A stretch of DNA of 64,000 nucleotides from CAYSCS01 sp964429695 (GCA_964429695.1 CAYSCS010000019.1:1-64000), one strand, 5' to 3'. Positions 50,737-60,242 are shown, counted from the first letter of the stretch. Program-made: numbers and translations. The notes: generated by a model from the letters alone, not told the origin.

Positions 50737-51921
50737 ATGAGCCTTTTCGAGAAATGTTACAGCTACACCCGTGCTGAAGAGGCGATGAAGACTGGATTCT
50801 ATCCTTATTTCACTCCCATAGAGGAAGTAAATGGAAATAGAGTCAAGGTGGATGGGAGAGAAATGATCATGGTAGGTTCAAATAACTACTTGGGCTTAAT
50901 AAACCATCCCAAGGTTATGAAGGCTGCTCAGCAAGCCATAGAGCGCTATGGAGTGGCAACCTGCGGCTCAAGATTTCTCAACGGAACTCTGGATATTCAT
51001 GTTGAGCTTGAAGAAAAGCTGGCTGAATTTATGAAGAAGGAGGCAGCCCTGACATTCAGCACTGGTTTTCAGACTAATTTGGGGATTATCTCCACTATAG
51101 CTGGCAAGGGAGATTCAATCATCACAGACCGCATGGTCCATGCCAGTATCATCGATGCCTGCAGGCTTTCCTTTGCTACCGTCTATAAATACAAACATAA
51201 TGACATGAAAGATCTGGAAAGAGTGCTTTCTTCGCTGGATAAAAAATCAGGCAAGCTCATCGTCGTGGATGGGGTGTTCAGCATGGAAGGAGATCTGGCT
51301 AATCTTCCGGAAATTGTCAAATTAGCAAAAAAATTCGATGCCAAGGTCATGGTGGATGATGCCCATGGTATAGGAGTAATGGGAAGAAACGGAAGGGGGA
51401 CCGCAGAGCATTTTGGAGTTGAAGAAGATATAGACCTCATCATGGGAACTTTCAGCAAGTCTTTCGCTTCCCTGGGGGGATTTGTAGCCGGAGAGAAAAA
51501 GGTTATTTCATACATAAAACATCATGCTCGTTCTTTAATCTTTTCAGCGAGTATCACTCCCGCTTCAGTGGCAACGGTTCTAGCTACTCTTGAGGTTATC
51601 AAGAATGAGCCAGAGAGAAGGGAGAAGCTATGGCAGATAACAAAGAAGATGAAATCAGGGTTTGAGGAGATGGGTTATAACACAGGGGAAACACAGACTC
51701 CCATCATTCCCGTGATAATCGGGAATGATGAACTGGCTTTCATGCTCTGGAGGTTGCTGAGAGAAGAGGGGATATTTACCAATCCCGTGATTTATCCTGC
51801 TGTGCCAAAGGAGCAGAGCCTGATTAGAACAAGCTACTCAGCCACACATACCGATGAGGAGCTCGAGACAGTGCTTGAAAAGTTCTATAAATGTGGAAAG
51901 AAACTTGGTATACTTAAATAA
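50737..51921 (+). CDS. Alpha-oxoamine synthase, serine palmitoyltransferase/KBL-like
   Basis: A 394-residue PLP enzyme. PLP Lys241 in GTFSKSFASLGGFV, the stacking His135 in DRMVHASIIDACRLS, and D207/H210 in VDDAHGIGVMGRNGRG. The N-terminal YPYFTPIEEVNGNRVKVDG and the segment CGSRFLNGTLDIHVELEEKL resemble bacterial serine palmitoyltransferases more than AONS (BioF) or glycine C-acetyltransferase, in my recollection. These enzymes condense acyl-CoA or acyl-ACP with an amino acid. It precedes the S55 gene by 11 bases and the two are probably co-transcribed. Alternatives: BioF or Kbl paralogue. Confidence 0.8.
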   Translation: MSLFEKCYSYTRAEEAMKTGFYPYFTPIEEVNGNRVKVDGREMIMVGSNNYLGLINHPKVMKAAQQAIERYGVATCGSRFLNGTLDIHVELEEKLAEFMKKEAALTFSTGFQTNLGIISTIAGKGDSIITDRMVHASIIDACRLSFATVYKYKHNDMKDLERVLSSLDKKSGKLIVVDGVFSMEGDLANLPEIVKLAKKFDAKVMVDDAHGIGVMGRNGRGTAEHFGVEEDIDLIMGTFSKSFASLGGFVAGEKKVISYIKHHARSLIFSASITPASVATVLATLEVIKNEPERREKLWQITKKMKSGFEEMGYNTGETQTPIIPVIIGNDELAFMLWRLLREEGIFTNPVIYPAVPKEQSLIRTSYSATHTDEELETVLEKFYKCGKKLGILK

Positions 51922-51932
51922 GCGGGAGAAAG

Positions 51933-53741
51933 ATGAGAAGAATTCTAACCCCTTTATTTTTAGTGTTTTTATTTTCCAGCCTGAGCCTATCTATTGAGAC
52001 TTCACGCCCTGTGCTTTCTTTGGATGAGATTAAACCCGGCATGAAAGGGAAAGGGAAAACTGTCTTTGCAGAAGACAGGATTGAAGAGTTCGAGGTTGAA
52101 CTACTCGGTGTCCTTCATAACTTCATGCCCAAGAAGAACTTAATCCTTGCCAGGTTGAAGGGAAATATATTGGATAATGCGGGTGTTGTGGGAGGGATGA
52201 GCGGCTCTCCAGTATATGTAGAGGGAAAGTTGGTCGGGGCGATTGCCTATAGCTTCCCCTTTGCTAAGGAAGCGATTGCGGGCATAACCCCCATCAACGA
52301 GATGCTTTCGATTTCGGGAGAAGAGATGAAGAAGTCATCTTTTTCACCGCCTTTAGCAATCGATAAGCAACTCACCCTTGATGACATCTTTGAAATGAAC
52401 AAAAGCGTTTTTCTTTCCCGCCAATCTTCCTTCTCTGAAGGTCAGAAATTGGTGCCAATCTCGATCCCTCTTGTTTTTAACGGCTTCTCTTCTCCTGTTT
52501 ACGAAAAGGCCAGAGAGTTTTTTTCAAAGATGGGTTTTACCCCTGTAAAAGGGGGTCACATCAGCCAGGTTCAGGAGAAAATAAAGGTTCCTGATTTTAG
52601 CCTAAAAGAGGGTGAGGCTGTGGGGATTCAGCTGGTGGGAGGAGATATCAGCATAGATGCAATCGGGACTGTGACCTTTGTAGAAGGAAACCGAGTTCTC
52701 GCCTTCGGTCATACTCTTTACAACCTTGGTCCTGTGGATTATGCGATGACCAAAGTGAGGGTGATAACTGTTGTTCCCAGCCTTTATACCTCATTTAAGC
52801 TTTCTAACTCGGGGCCGGTGATTGGCAGGTTTACCCAAGACCGTGGGACAGGGCTTGCGGGCGAACTGGGAAAAACACCAAAACTCATTCCTCTGAATGT
52901 CAAGATTAGAGGAGAAGGAGATGGGGAAATTAAAGAATTTAAAGTTAAAATTGTGGAAGATAGAATCCTCACTCCTGTGCTTGTGAATTTTTCCCTGATG
53001 AATCTCCTTTCCGTGGAAGAGAGGTCATTGGGTGACCTTACCCTTCAATTTTCATCTGATATCTATCTTGAAGATGGTGCGAGTGTTCATCTTGAAGACC
53101 TTTATTCGGGAAATTTTGACCATTCGGTTTCAGGAGTTTCCAACCTTGTGGCAGCTGTGATTTACTTCCTTGCCAATAATGAATTCAAAGAGCTTGAAAT
53201 TCACCGCATAGACCTCAATGTTCAGGCTTCTGAAGACGTCAAATATGCAGTTCTTGAAAAAGTCTGGTTAGATAAATACGAAGCCTCTCCGGGTGAAATG
53301 ATAAGAATCAAGATTTACTCTCGAAACTTCAGAGGAGAAAGCGTCGTTCAAGAAGTCAGCCTGGATACACCTCATCTCCCTCCAGGGTCGCAGTTTTTAC
53401 TGGTCATTGCAGATGCTCTTTCCATGCGTCAAATTGAAGTAGGCCAGTATAAGAGTCAGACATTTGTCCCAAGAAGCTTGGGTCAATTGTTAAGAGTCCT
53501 GAATAGCCTCCGTAAGAACAATCGTATTTATTTTAAAATCATAGCCTCTAAGCCAGGCCTCTTTTTGAGGGGAGAGGAAATGCCAAATCTTCCTCAAACC
53601 ATGAAATCGATGTTTTCATCACCCCGAGCATCCACTTCGTCACCTACCGAGCTTACCCGATCCACGCTTAGAGAATATCAATATCCAGTCCCTTATGTAT
53701 TCAAGGGATCAGCCATTATCCCTATCAAGATAAATAAATAA
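51933..53741 (+). CDS. Exported SpoIVB/S55-type serine protease-like protein, permuted motif order
   Basis: A 602-residue protein with a signal peptide (residues 1-20). After DEIKPGMKGKGKTVF comes GVVGGMSGSPVYVEGKLVGAI, containing the nucleophile S90 of the S55 motif. The histidine-bearing LAFGHTLYNLG follows only at residue 260. In Bacillus SpoIVB the His motif comes before GMSGSP, so the order is reversed here. The C-terminal 300 residues are beta-rich with a possible binding domain. There is no PDZ domain and no other sporulation gene, so the function is likely envelope proteolysis or scaffolding. It is co-directional with, and closely spaced to, the genes on either side. Confidence 0.78.
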   Translation: MRRILTPLFLVFLFSSLSLSIETSRPVLSLDEIKPGMKGKGKTVFAEDRIEEFEVELLGVLHNFMPKKNLILARLKGNILDNAGVVGGMSGSPVYVEGKLVGAIAYSFPFAKEAIAGITPINEMLSISGEEMKKSSFSPPLAIDKQLTLDDIFEMNKSVFLSRQSSFSEGQKLVPISIPLVFNGFSSPVYEKAREFFSKMGFTPVKGGHISQVQEKIKVPDFSLKEGEAVGIQLVGGDISIDAIGTVTFVEGNRVLAFGHTLYNLGPVDYAMTKVRVITVVPSLYTSFKLSNSGPVIGRFTQDRGTGLAGELGKTPKLIPLNVKIRGEGDGEIKEFKVKIVEDRILTPVLVNFSLMNLLSVEERSLGDLTLQFSSDIYLEDGASVHLEDLYSGNFDHSVSGVSNLVAAVIYFLANNEFKELEIHRIDLNVQASEDVKYAVLEKVWLDKYEASPGEMIRIKIYSRNFRGESVVQEVSLDTPHLPPGSQFLLVIADALSMRQIEVGQYKSQTFVPRSLGQLLRVLNSLRKNNRIYFKIIASKPGLFLRGEEMPNLPQTMKSMFSSPRASTSSPTELTRSTLREYQYPVPYVFKGSAIIPIKINK

Positions 53742-53756
53742 CTGGAGTGAAGACGA

Positions 53757-55901
53757 ATGAGAAGAATAATGGTCTCTATCATTTCTGGAGTGGTTTTTTT
53801 TCAACTCTTTCTCTATGCAGTTACCGCGAAAAAGTGGGAGATTCGAGGAAAAGAAGAATTTTTAAAAGGAGAATTTAAGGGGACCTCACTCAGCTTTGAA
53901 GGAGTTCTCTCCCTCTCTCCTAAGGAAGATAAGTTGGAGGGCCCGGCAGAGGAATTTTTCCTTTCCCTCGTTTTTTCTCCTGAGGGGGATGCTTTCCTGG
54001 GTACAGGTCACAGTGGAAAAATATACAGACTCAGAAAAGATGGGAAAATTGAGCTCTATTTTCAAGCTCAAGAAATGGATGTCTACTGCCTGGCGCTGGA
54101 CAAAGGAGGGGTACTTTATGCGGGAACTTCTCCAGGAGGTAAGATTTATAAGATTGTCTCGAAGGAAAAGGGAGATGTTTTTTTCAATCCCGAAGAGAAA
54201 TATATCTGGGACCTTATTTTTACCGATACAGGAGAGCTTCTTGCAGCCGTAGGAGAGAGCGGAGGAATATATAGGATAAATGAGCAGGGGGAGGGTAGTC
54301 TTATCTTTAAGGCAGAAGAAAATCATATCCTCTGTATGAAAATCGATAGAGCAGGAAACATCATCGCAGGTAGTGGTGGTAAAGGAGTGCTTTATCGAAT
54401 CTCAAAAACTGGAACCCAATCTGTGATTTTCGAATCTCCATATGAAGAAATAAAAAGCCTCATCCTCGATGAGAGCGGAAACGTGTTTCTTGCTTCAAGC
54501 GGTTCGACTTCAAAATTAGAGGAAGAAAAATCGCTCGCTGTGCAGAGTGCTCCAGAAACAGAGACCACAATCACAGTTACTCCAGAGGCCATTCCAACTG
54601 AAGACATTTCCTCTTCGAAACAACCCAGTGCAATTTATAAAGTTTTTCCTGATGGTATTTCCAGAAGGCTTTGGAGTTCAGAGGATGAGCTTGTCTATAC
54701 TTTCTTCCTTGATGAGGAGGAGAAGAGGCTCATCTTTGGAACCGGGCCAAAGGGAAGAATCTACTCGATTGAAAGAGAAGAGGAGATTTCTCTTCTTGTG
54801 GAGAAGAATTGCGAGCAGATTTATCAATTAATACCTTTTCAAACGAGGATTTATGTCCTGGGGAATAATCCTTCCAGTCTGAGCATTATTTACCCTGAAA
54901 AGCGCTTTGATGGAGAATACCTCAGTGAGGTTCTGGATTCAAAATCAATTTCTTCCTGGGGGAGGATTTTCTGGGATGCCGAAGCCCCATCGGGAGCAAC
55001 CATTCAGGTCCAGACAAGAAGCGGAAACTCCCACCTTCCCAACCAGACCTGGAGCCCGTGGTCTCCTCCCTATCAGAAGAGCTCGGGTGAGCAGGTCCTG
55101 AGTCCCAAGGCAAGATACCTCCAGCTGAAGGTGATGTTAAAGACTACATCTGGGAAGAGTTCCCCTCTTTTGCATAAAATAAGTCTTTTCTATCTCCAAG
55201 AAAACCTCCCTCCAGCCATAACGAAGGTGGAGCTTCTTGCGCCTAACGAAGTTTATCTTAAGCCACCTGAGGAGGACGAAATCATCTGGGGAGCTGAGGG
55301 GGAATTGAGGGAGGCTGGGAAAGAGAGGGATAGGTCCTACCTTATGGCAAAAAGAGTAAAGAGAAAGGGTTTTCAGACCTTGATCTGGGAAGCAAGTGAC
55401 GAGAATGGAGATAATTTGCTTTATTCCGTATCCATAAGAAAAGAAGGGGAGGAAAGATGGAGGGTTTTAAAAGAAAGAACAATTGACTCAATCTATGCCT
55501 TTGATACTCAAAGCCTCCCCGATGGAATTTATTTCTTGAAGGTTCAGGCTTCAGATGCCTTATCTAATCCTGCGGGAAGAGAACTAAAGACAGAGAAAAT
55601 CAGCCGTCCTTTTATCATCGATAATTCACCCCCCGTGGTGAAGAATTTTCAAGCGCTAAAAGAAGGAAGTAAACTCACTCTCAGCTTTTCAGCGGAAGAT
55701 ACATTTTCAAACATCGAAGAAGTGAAGTATTTAATCAGGCCTGGAGATTGGAGGGTGGTCTTTCCTGAGGATGGAATAAATGATTCGTTACAAGAGAATT
55801 TTAAATTCAGCATAAATTTAGTTCCTAACTCGGATAATTTGATCACCGTCAGAGTGAAGGATGCATACCAGAATGTTTCGGTTTATAGGCAGGAATTTTA
55901 A
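53757..55901 (+). CDS. Exported beta-propeller protein with C-terminal Ig/FN3-like region
   Basis: A 714-residue protein with an N-terminal signal peptide or anchor (about 1-24). Repeated blades of the form FSPEGDAFLGTGHSGKIYRL, DKGGVLYAGTSPGGKIYKI, DTGELLAAVGESGGIYRI and DRAGNIIAGSGGKGVLYRI make a propeller over residues 60-350. Then come an acidic linker and two beta-sandwich-like parts (GATIQVQTRSGNSHLP; LLYSVSIRKEGEERWRVL; DNSPPVVKNFQALKEGSKL). No catalytic motif is visible; it looks like a binding or sensing protein. It starts 15 bases after the S55 gene. Confidence 0.75.
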   Translation: MRRIMVSIISGVVFFQLFLYAVTAKKWEIRGKEEFLKGEFKGTSLSFEGVLSLSPKEDKLEGPAEEFFLSLVFSPEGDAFLGTGHSGKIYRLRKDGKIELYFQAQEMDVYCLALDKGGVLYAGTSPGGKIYKIVSKEKGDVFFNPEEKYIWDLIFTDTGELLAAVGESGGIYRINEQGEGSLIFKAEENHILCMKIDRAGNIIAGSGGKGVLYRISKTGTQSVIFESPYEEIKSLILDESGNVFLASSGSTSKLEEEKSLAVQSAPETETTITVTPEAIPTEDISSSKQPSAIYKVFPDGISRRLWSSEDELVYTFFLDEEEKRLIFGTGPKGRIYSIEREEEISLLVEKNCEQIYQLIPFQTRIYVLGNNPSSLSIIYPEKRFDGEYLSEVLDSKSISSWGRIFWDAEAPSGATIQVQTRSGNSHLPNQTWSPWSPPYQKSSGEQVLSPKARYLQLKVMLKTTSGKSSPLLHKISLFYLQENLPPAITKVELLAPNEVYLKPPEEDEIIWGAEGELREAGKERDRSYLMAKRVKRKGFQTLIWEASDENGDNLLYSVSIRKEGEERWRVLKERTIDSIYAFDTQSLPDGIYFLKVQASDALSNPAGRELKTEKISRPFIIDNSPPVVKNFQALKEGSKLTLSFSAEDTFSNIEEVKYLIRPGDWRVVFPEDGINDSLQENFKFSINLVPNSDNLITVRVKDAYQNVSVYRQEF

Positions 55902-55918
55902 AACGGGAATTATTATTT

Positions 55919-56485
55919 TTACTTCACGCGTTCGAGATATTCATTCTCTCGAGTGTCAATCCTCACTATATCCCCTTCTTTGATAAACTGGGGAACGTTG
56001 ACTGTAAGTCCTGTTTCAAGCAAGGCAGGCTTATTGGTTGCTGACTGAGTCGCACCCTTGAGGAAGGGCTCAGTTTTCACCACTTTCAAATCTATGGTCA
56101 GAGGAGGGTTGATTCCCACTGGTCTTCCTTCATGCATCTCGATGGTAAAAACTACATTGGGGACAAGATAATTCACGCCATTTCCAATGATTTCTCGAGA
56201 AAGCCTTATTTGTTCGTAGTTTTCGAGGTTCATGAAAACAAAGTCTTCTCCCTCTTGATAGAGGTACTCCATTTCAATTTCCTGTAAAAATGCCTGTTCC
56301 ACTCTGTCCTTTGAGCGAAAGCGGTAATCATGGAGGGTTTGGTCCTTGAGTCTCCTGAGCTTTGTTTGCATCAGTGCCTGTCCTTTCCCAGGAGTTATAT
56401 GGATTGCTTCAACCACTTTGTAGAGCTCATCCTCAACTCTTATGATCATTCCCCTTCTAATCTGAGTTGCGTTTATAAAGGGCAT
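55919..56485 (-). CDS. efp: Elongation factor P
   Basis: Translation factor that rescues ribosomes stalled at polyproline. The 188 residues form three OB/KOW domains: INATQIRRGMIIRVEDELYKVV, the tip loop HITPGKGQALMQTKLRRL with the modifiable Lys in PGKGQA, and C-terminal GLTVNVPQFIKEGDIVRIDTREN-type sequence. The Lys suggests an EpmA-type or unmodified EF-P rather than the rhamnosylated Arg type; no modification gene is adjacent. It converges with the propeller gene and lies 58 bases downstream of the GHMP kinase gene. Confidence 0.98.
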   Translation of the reverse strand: MPFINATQIRRGMIIRVEDELYKVVEAIHITPGKGQALMQTKLRRLKDQTLHDYRFRSKDRVEQAFLQEIEMEYLYQEGEDFVFMNLENYEQIRLSREIIGNGVNYLVPNVVFTIEMHEGRPVGINPPLTIDLKVVKTEPFLKGATQSATNKPALLETGLTVNVPQFIKEGDIVRIDTRENEYLERVK

Positions 56486-56543
56486 TTTTCTTCGTGACTT
56501 TTTTCCTTTCTATTTTGGCAAAGTAATATTTATATTAAGATTT

Positions 56544-57632
56544 TTAAAGATTATCAAGTTCCTTCCTCACACCTCCGTCAATCTTGATGATGCGGGTTCT
56601 TGCTCCTAATCTTTCCAAGGCTTCTGAAACTTCTTCTTCCTTATTGGGCGCATAGGCAAACATCGTTCCCCCACCGCCTGAGCCATTGATCTTGGCTCCT
56701 AAGGCTCCTTTATTCAGGGCTTCTTCAACCAGATAATCTATTTTTCTTGTTGAGGTCTGAAGATAACCCCTGAGGATTTCGTGTTGACGAGTGAGCATTC
56801 TTCCAAGTTCTTTCTCATCAAAAAGTTTTTTTTCAAAAAGAGCTTCTCCTTGAAGGGTTAGCTCATGGGTTAAGAGAGTACCTTGAACAAATCTCTTTAT
56901 TTCTGGAGGGAGCTTATCGATTTCTTCTAGCTCTTCCTCACTGAAGACATTTTTCAGGCTGAATCCATCAATCTTCTTCCGGATGAGTTCTATCCCACGG
57001 ATAACACGTTCTTTGATGAAAGAAAGCATGCCTGTGGTATCCTTTTTTTCCCCTGAGTCTGCGAGAACGAATTTCTCCAGTTGCACATTGAACTTTTTCA
57101 CCCTCGTTTGGGGAGCAAAATGAATTGAGACAATTCCTCCCACAGAGGAGGTGAAATGGTCCATCTTTCCTCCAGGTTCATTGAACTCTTCAACTTCGGA
57201 AAGATAGCCCAGCTCTGCAATTGAGTTCTGGTCTTCTGCATGTTTGTGGTGAGCTATTTCGAGCAAAAATTTTACCCAGGCAATAACCAGAGCCGAAGAG
57301 CTGGCACATCCTGAGTTGATGGGGATATCACCCTGAATCACACAATCCCATCCGCTCTCAAACCTGATGCCCTTTCTCTGGAGCACATTGAGGGCAGCAC
57401 GAAGATAATCCCTTTTTTTTTGGTAGATAAGTTCTTCACCAATCTTAAATTCTTGTTCTTCGCCGAAATCAGCGAGATGGATTCTGAAATTTCTGTCTTC
57501 TCTTCTTCTTCCTTGAATGGAAACTCTTAAATCAATCGCCGCGGCGATGACGGGAAGGTTAAAATAATCTTGGTGCTCACCGAGGAGGCATATCCTTCCT
57601 GGCGCAGATACTTTAAGATAAGAAATTTTCAT
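56544..57632 (-). CDS. GHMP-family sugar kinase (galactokinase-like)
   Basis: A 362-residue small-molecule kinase. N-terminal APGRICLLGEHQDYFNLP (galactokinase signature is GEHTDY; here Q21 replaces T), ATP loop INSGCASSSALVIA, acidic FNEPGGKMDHF, and the C-terminal GALGAKINGSGGGGTMFA. Length and motifs fit galactokinase or a related sugar-1-kinase; the altered signature and absence of galT/galE nearby leave the substrate open (galacturonate, L-fucose, mevalonate-type). It lies upstream of efp on the same strand. Confidence 0.85.
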   Translation of the reverse strand: MKISYLKVSAPGRICLLGEHQDYFNLPVIAAAIDLRVSIQGRRREDRNFRIHLADFGEEQEFKIGEELIYQKKRDYLRAALNVLQRKGIRFESGWDCVIQGDIPINSGCASSSALVIAWVKFLLEIAHHKHAEDQNSIAELGYLSEVEEFNEPGGKMDHFTSSVGGIVSIHFAPQTRVKKFNVQLEKFVLADSGEKKDTTGMLSFIKERVIRGIELIRKKIDGFSLKNVFSEEELEEIDKLPPEIKRFVQGTLLTHELTLQGEALFEKKLFDEKELGRMLTRQHEILRGYLQTSTRKIDYLVEEALNKGALGAKINGSGGGGTMFAYAPNKEEEVSEALERLGARTRIIKIDGGVRKELDNL

Positions 57633-58096
57633 CTTGTCTGATTAATTTTTAACTTAATCCTGGTTTGAATTTCAACACCCTGGAGAAATCGAATAAAATG
57701 TACAGGAAAAAAATTCCTCGGTACAAAAGAATAAGGGGAAGAGAGCAGGGGAATGAATTCTTGATTTAGGGTAGGATTTGACTTCACGCAGGGAAGACTC
57801 ATAACCTAAGGAAAGTTTAAGAAGGAAAAATTCATTTCGGTCTTTTCAAAGTTCTAATTTCAAGAGTTTTTTTCCCATTTTAGCAAACCGCAATGAACCC
57901 GAATTGCCTTTTCCCAAAATTAAAGATCGAAACCCAGCGTCTCCTCTAAATTTTTAGGCGAGATTGATTTAAAATTTATTTGAAAAAGGATTTAAACCGT
58001 TCATGATTAACCTCCACATTAAAGAGAAGATTTTTCTCTCTTAATGTGAATTGATTTTCAATTTAAACGATTCTTGGAGGTGAGCGTTCTTCAGGG
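57633..58096. other. Intergenic region with a conspicuous hairpin
   Basis: No gene. A long imperfect stem begins CACATTAA (58015-58022) and closes with TTAATGTG at 58041-58048, with AGAGAA/TTCTCTC in its upper part. Just beside it AATTGATTTTCAATT forms a second small stem. It lies downstream of the pentein gene stop (minus) and may act as a 3' stabiliser or terminator, but no U-tract follows. Confidence 0.5.
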
Positions 58097-59578
58097 TTAA
58101 TTCGATTGGTTCTTCTTAAATTTTTCCGACCATCGAACAGGGAATCTAATCTCTGAAGTCAGACAATCCAGGCCTGCGCCGTCCCTGATTGTGGTCAGTC
58201 CATGGGTCACGAATCCTTTCACCCTTACTACCTGATAACCGGCTCTCTGATAAGCCTGTGCGGCTTCTTCGTCCAGTTGAGGAAACCCGAATTCAGGGAG
58301 ATAGACCTTTCTCACTTTATCATACACTTCGACCAATATGTTCGAATAGTTGAAACTTATGCCGTAGATGTCACCAAAGAATCCTTCTGAAGTCAAGCCA
58401 TTAGGGAGATAAGGGATTCTTACTACCTTGTAACCGAGTTCTTCCATCTCTCTTGAAGCCAGGTCGAGATTTTCTGCAACTTCTCTTGCTTTTTCTAGAG
58501 ATTTATCAAGAAGCTTCAGTTTTTCCCACTGAAATCTCTGCGCAATTTGTTCTGCGCTTATGGGTATACCACAGGCTGTAAATCCTTCCTCTTCCAAGAT
58601 CTTGGGGAGTTTTTTCTCCACCTCCCTCCTTTCTTCAGGAGACATCGCTTCTACCACCCTGGCTCCCAATCTACTATCTGCGATAAAGAGGACTCTTTTT
58701 CCTGACTCATCACGATGCCCAAGGCCAAGATATACATCTGTGTGGTAGGCTGCTTGAGCCCCTGTGTGCCAGACTCTCTTCTTTTTAAAGGGGAATTCTC
58801 CTTTTTCGAGCCTTTCAAAGAAAAAATCTTTTCCCGGTATTATGAGTTTCTTTTCTGCGGCCAAGACCTTATGAATGAATCTACAATAAGCCTCAAACTT
58901 TTGCTTGAAAAGTGGAATATCCTCTCTCTTAAGCTCCCTTGCCATTAGGTAAAGATTCTCTTCCTCCTCAGATAGACCCCAGCGTGGCGGAATGGTTATG
59001 CCTAGAATAGTATCCATCCCGATGAATATTTCCTCCTCGGTGGTTCGGATGTTTCCACCTCCTCGATGAATCACACCCGCAATGGATTTAGCCCCAGCGA
59101 ATACCTCATTGAAGTTGGTGATGGGAAATGGCTTTTCAGCAAACCCCACATCGAGGAAGGTTAGATTCCTATCTTTGTCAGCCAGGATCAAATAGGCATC
59201 TCTTGACCAGGGGTAGAAGTCTTTGGTTTTAACTTTGACCTTCAGAAATTTAACCCTCGCCGTCCCATCAGGAAGCCTATGGTGGGCGTAATGATTTAAG
59301 GTTTCTCTGGCTTTCTCTGCCTGTTCGTCTTCGCCCACTAAGATTACAAAGCCCACATCTTTATCCATTTTCTCCATCAGGTCCCTAAAAAAAACTGTCA
59401 TATCGTGCCAGAAGGTTCCAAGACTCCCATCTCCATAGTGGAGGATGACCACCTGGATTTTGCCTTCTACGTTTGAGACGAGGGTTTCTGCTTGGATTGA
59501 AGCACCGAAAATAGGGAGAATTAAATAGGTTAAAAGGATAAAAATTATTTCTTTTTGCCTCCTTTTTGCTGGCTTCAT
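58097..59578 (-). CDS. Exported pentein-fold protein, peptidylarginine/agmatine deiminase-like
   Basis: A 493-residue protein with a signal peptide (cleavage near SIQAE). It carries the layout of the guanidino-modifying (pentein) superfamily: D127 in FYPWSRDAYLIL, HRGGGNIRTT at 171-180, H279-T-D281 in QAAYHTDVYLGLG, and a C-terminal catalytic Cys472 in DGAGLDCLTSEIRFP. Exported members include the P. gingivalis peptidylarginine deiminase; others are agmatine or arginine deiminases. The substrate is unknown. An insertion of about 100 residues (200-275) and another helical stretch (310-385) make it longer than agmatine deiminases. Confidence 0.75.
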   Translation of the reverse strand: MKPAKRRQKEIIFILLTYLILPIFGASIQAETLVSNVEGKIQVVILHYGDGSLGTFWHDMTVFFRDLMEKMDKDVGFVILVGEDEQAEKARETLNHYAHHRLPDGTARVKFLKVKVKTKDFYPWSRDAYLILADKDRNLTFLDVGFAEKPFPITNFNEVFAGAKSIAGVIHRGGGNIRTTEEEIFIGMDTILGITIPPRWGLSEEEENLYLMARELKREDIPLFKQKFEAYCRFIHKVLAAEKKLIIPGKDFFFERLEKGEFPFKKKRVWHTGAQAAYHTDVYLGLGHRDESGKRVLFIADSRLGARVVEAMSPEERREVEKKLPKILEEEGFTACGIPISAEQIAQRFQWEKLKLLDKSLEKAREVAENLDLASREMEELGYKVVRIPYLPNGLTSEGFFGDIYGISFNYSNILVEVYDKVRKVYLPEFGFPQLDEEAAQAYQRAGYQVVRVKGFVTHGLTTIRDGAGLDCLTSEIRFPVRWSEKFKKNQSN

Positions 59579-60242
59579 GTATTTCCTCCTTTTTTAAACC
59601 TATTTTTAATTTCAAAGAATTTTTGCTGCTCCCGATTCTGAGTGTGCAAAGAGGGAAAATTCAAAATATCTTTTCTAGTCACAAAAAGCCTCCCCACCTG
59701 GATTTTTCATCTCTTTCCTTTAGCCTTGCTAATCATTTTCCCCAATTTTTTCAATTTTGCAACCATTTTTTTCTAGCTGACCTCGCGCTTGGTAGCTAAG
59801 AATGGTAGTCGAAGAGAGGGTAATTTAAAGATATAATGGTGGCAAGCGGTAAACTAAGTGCCGAAAGATTAGCCAGAAAATAAAGGATTAACTTCTTGTG
59901 CTCTTATGAATTTTAATCCTTAAGATTGAAAGAATATATCTATTTTTTTCTTTTTTCATTCATAATATTGAAGGAGAAAAGAACGATAAAGAAGATTTTA
60001 CTGGATATTTTTTATACGGGAATCAAAGACTTAAAAGAAGCACCTTTTTTTAAAAAAAATCAATCTGGCTCGGAAGGAAAACAAAGAAAGGTAAAGGTAT
60101 GAATCAAGCTCACCCTGAACGCAAAAATACGGAACTAAAAACATGCAGGGGGTGAAAGGAGAAAGTCTGAATCATAAACATTTCACGAGTTGATTTTAGT
60201 GGTAAATTTTTTTATAAAGGATTTCTCTCCTGGAGGAGAAAA
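59579..60242. other. Divergent intergenic region (664 bases), nothing identified
   Basis: It separates the pentein gene (minus) and the MBL gene (plus). AT-rich, with no credible coding frame. CACCCTG (60111-60117) can pair with CAGGGGGTG (60146-60154) around a bulge; no riboswitch consensus was recognised. Confidence 0.35.
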
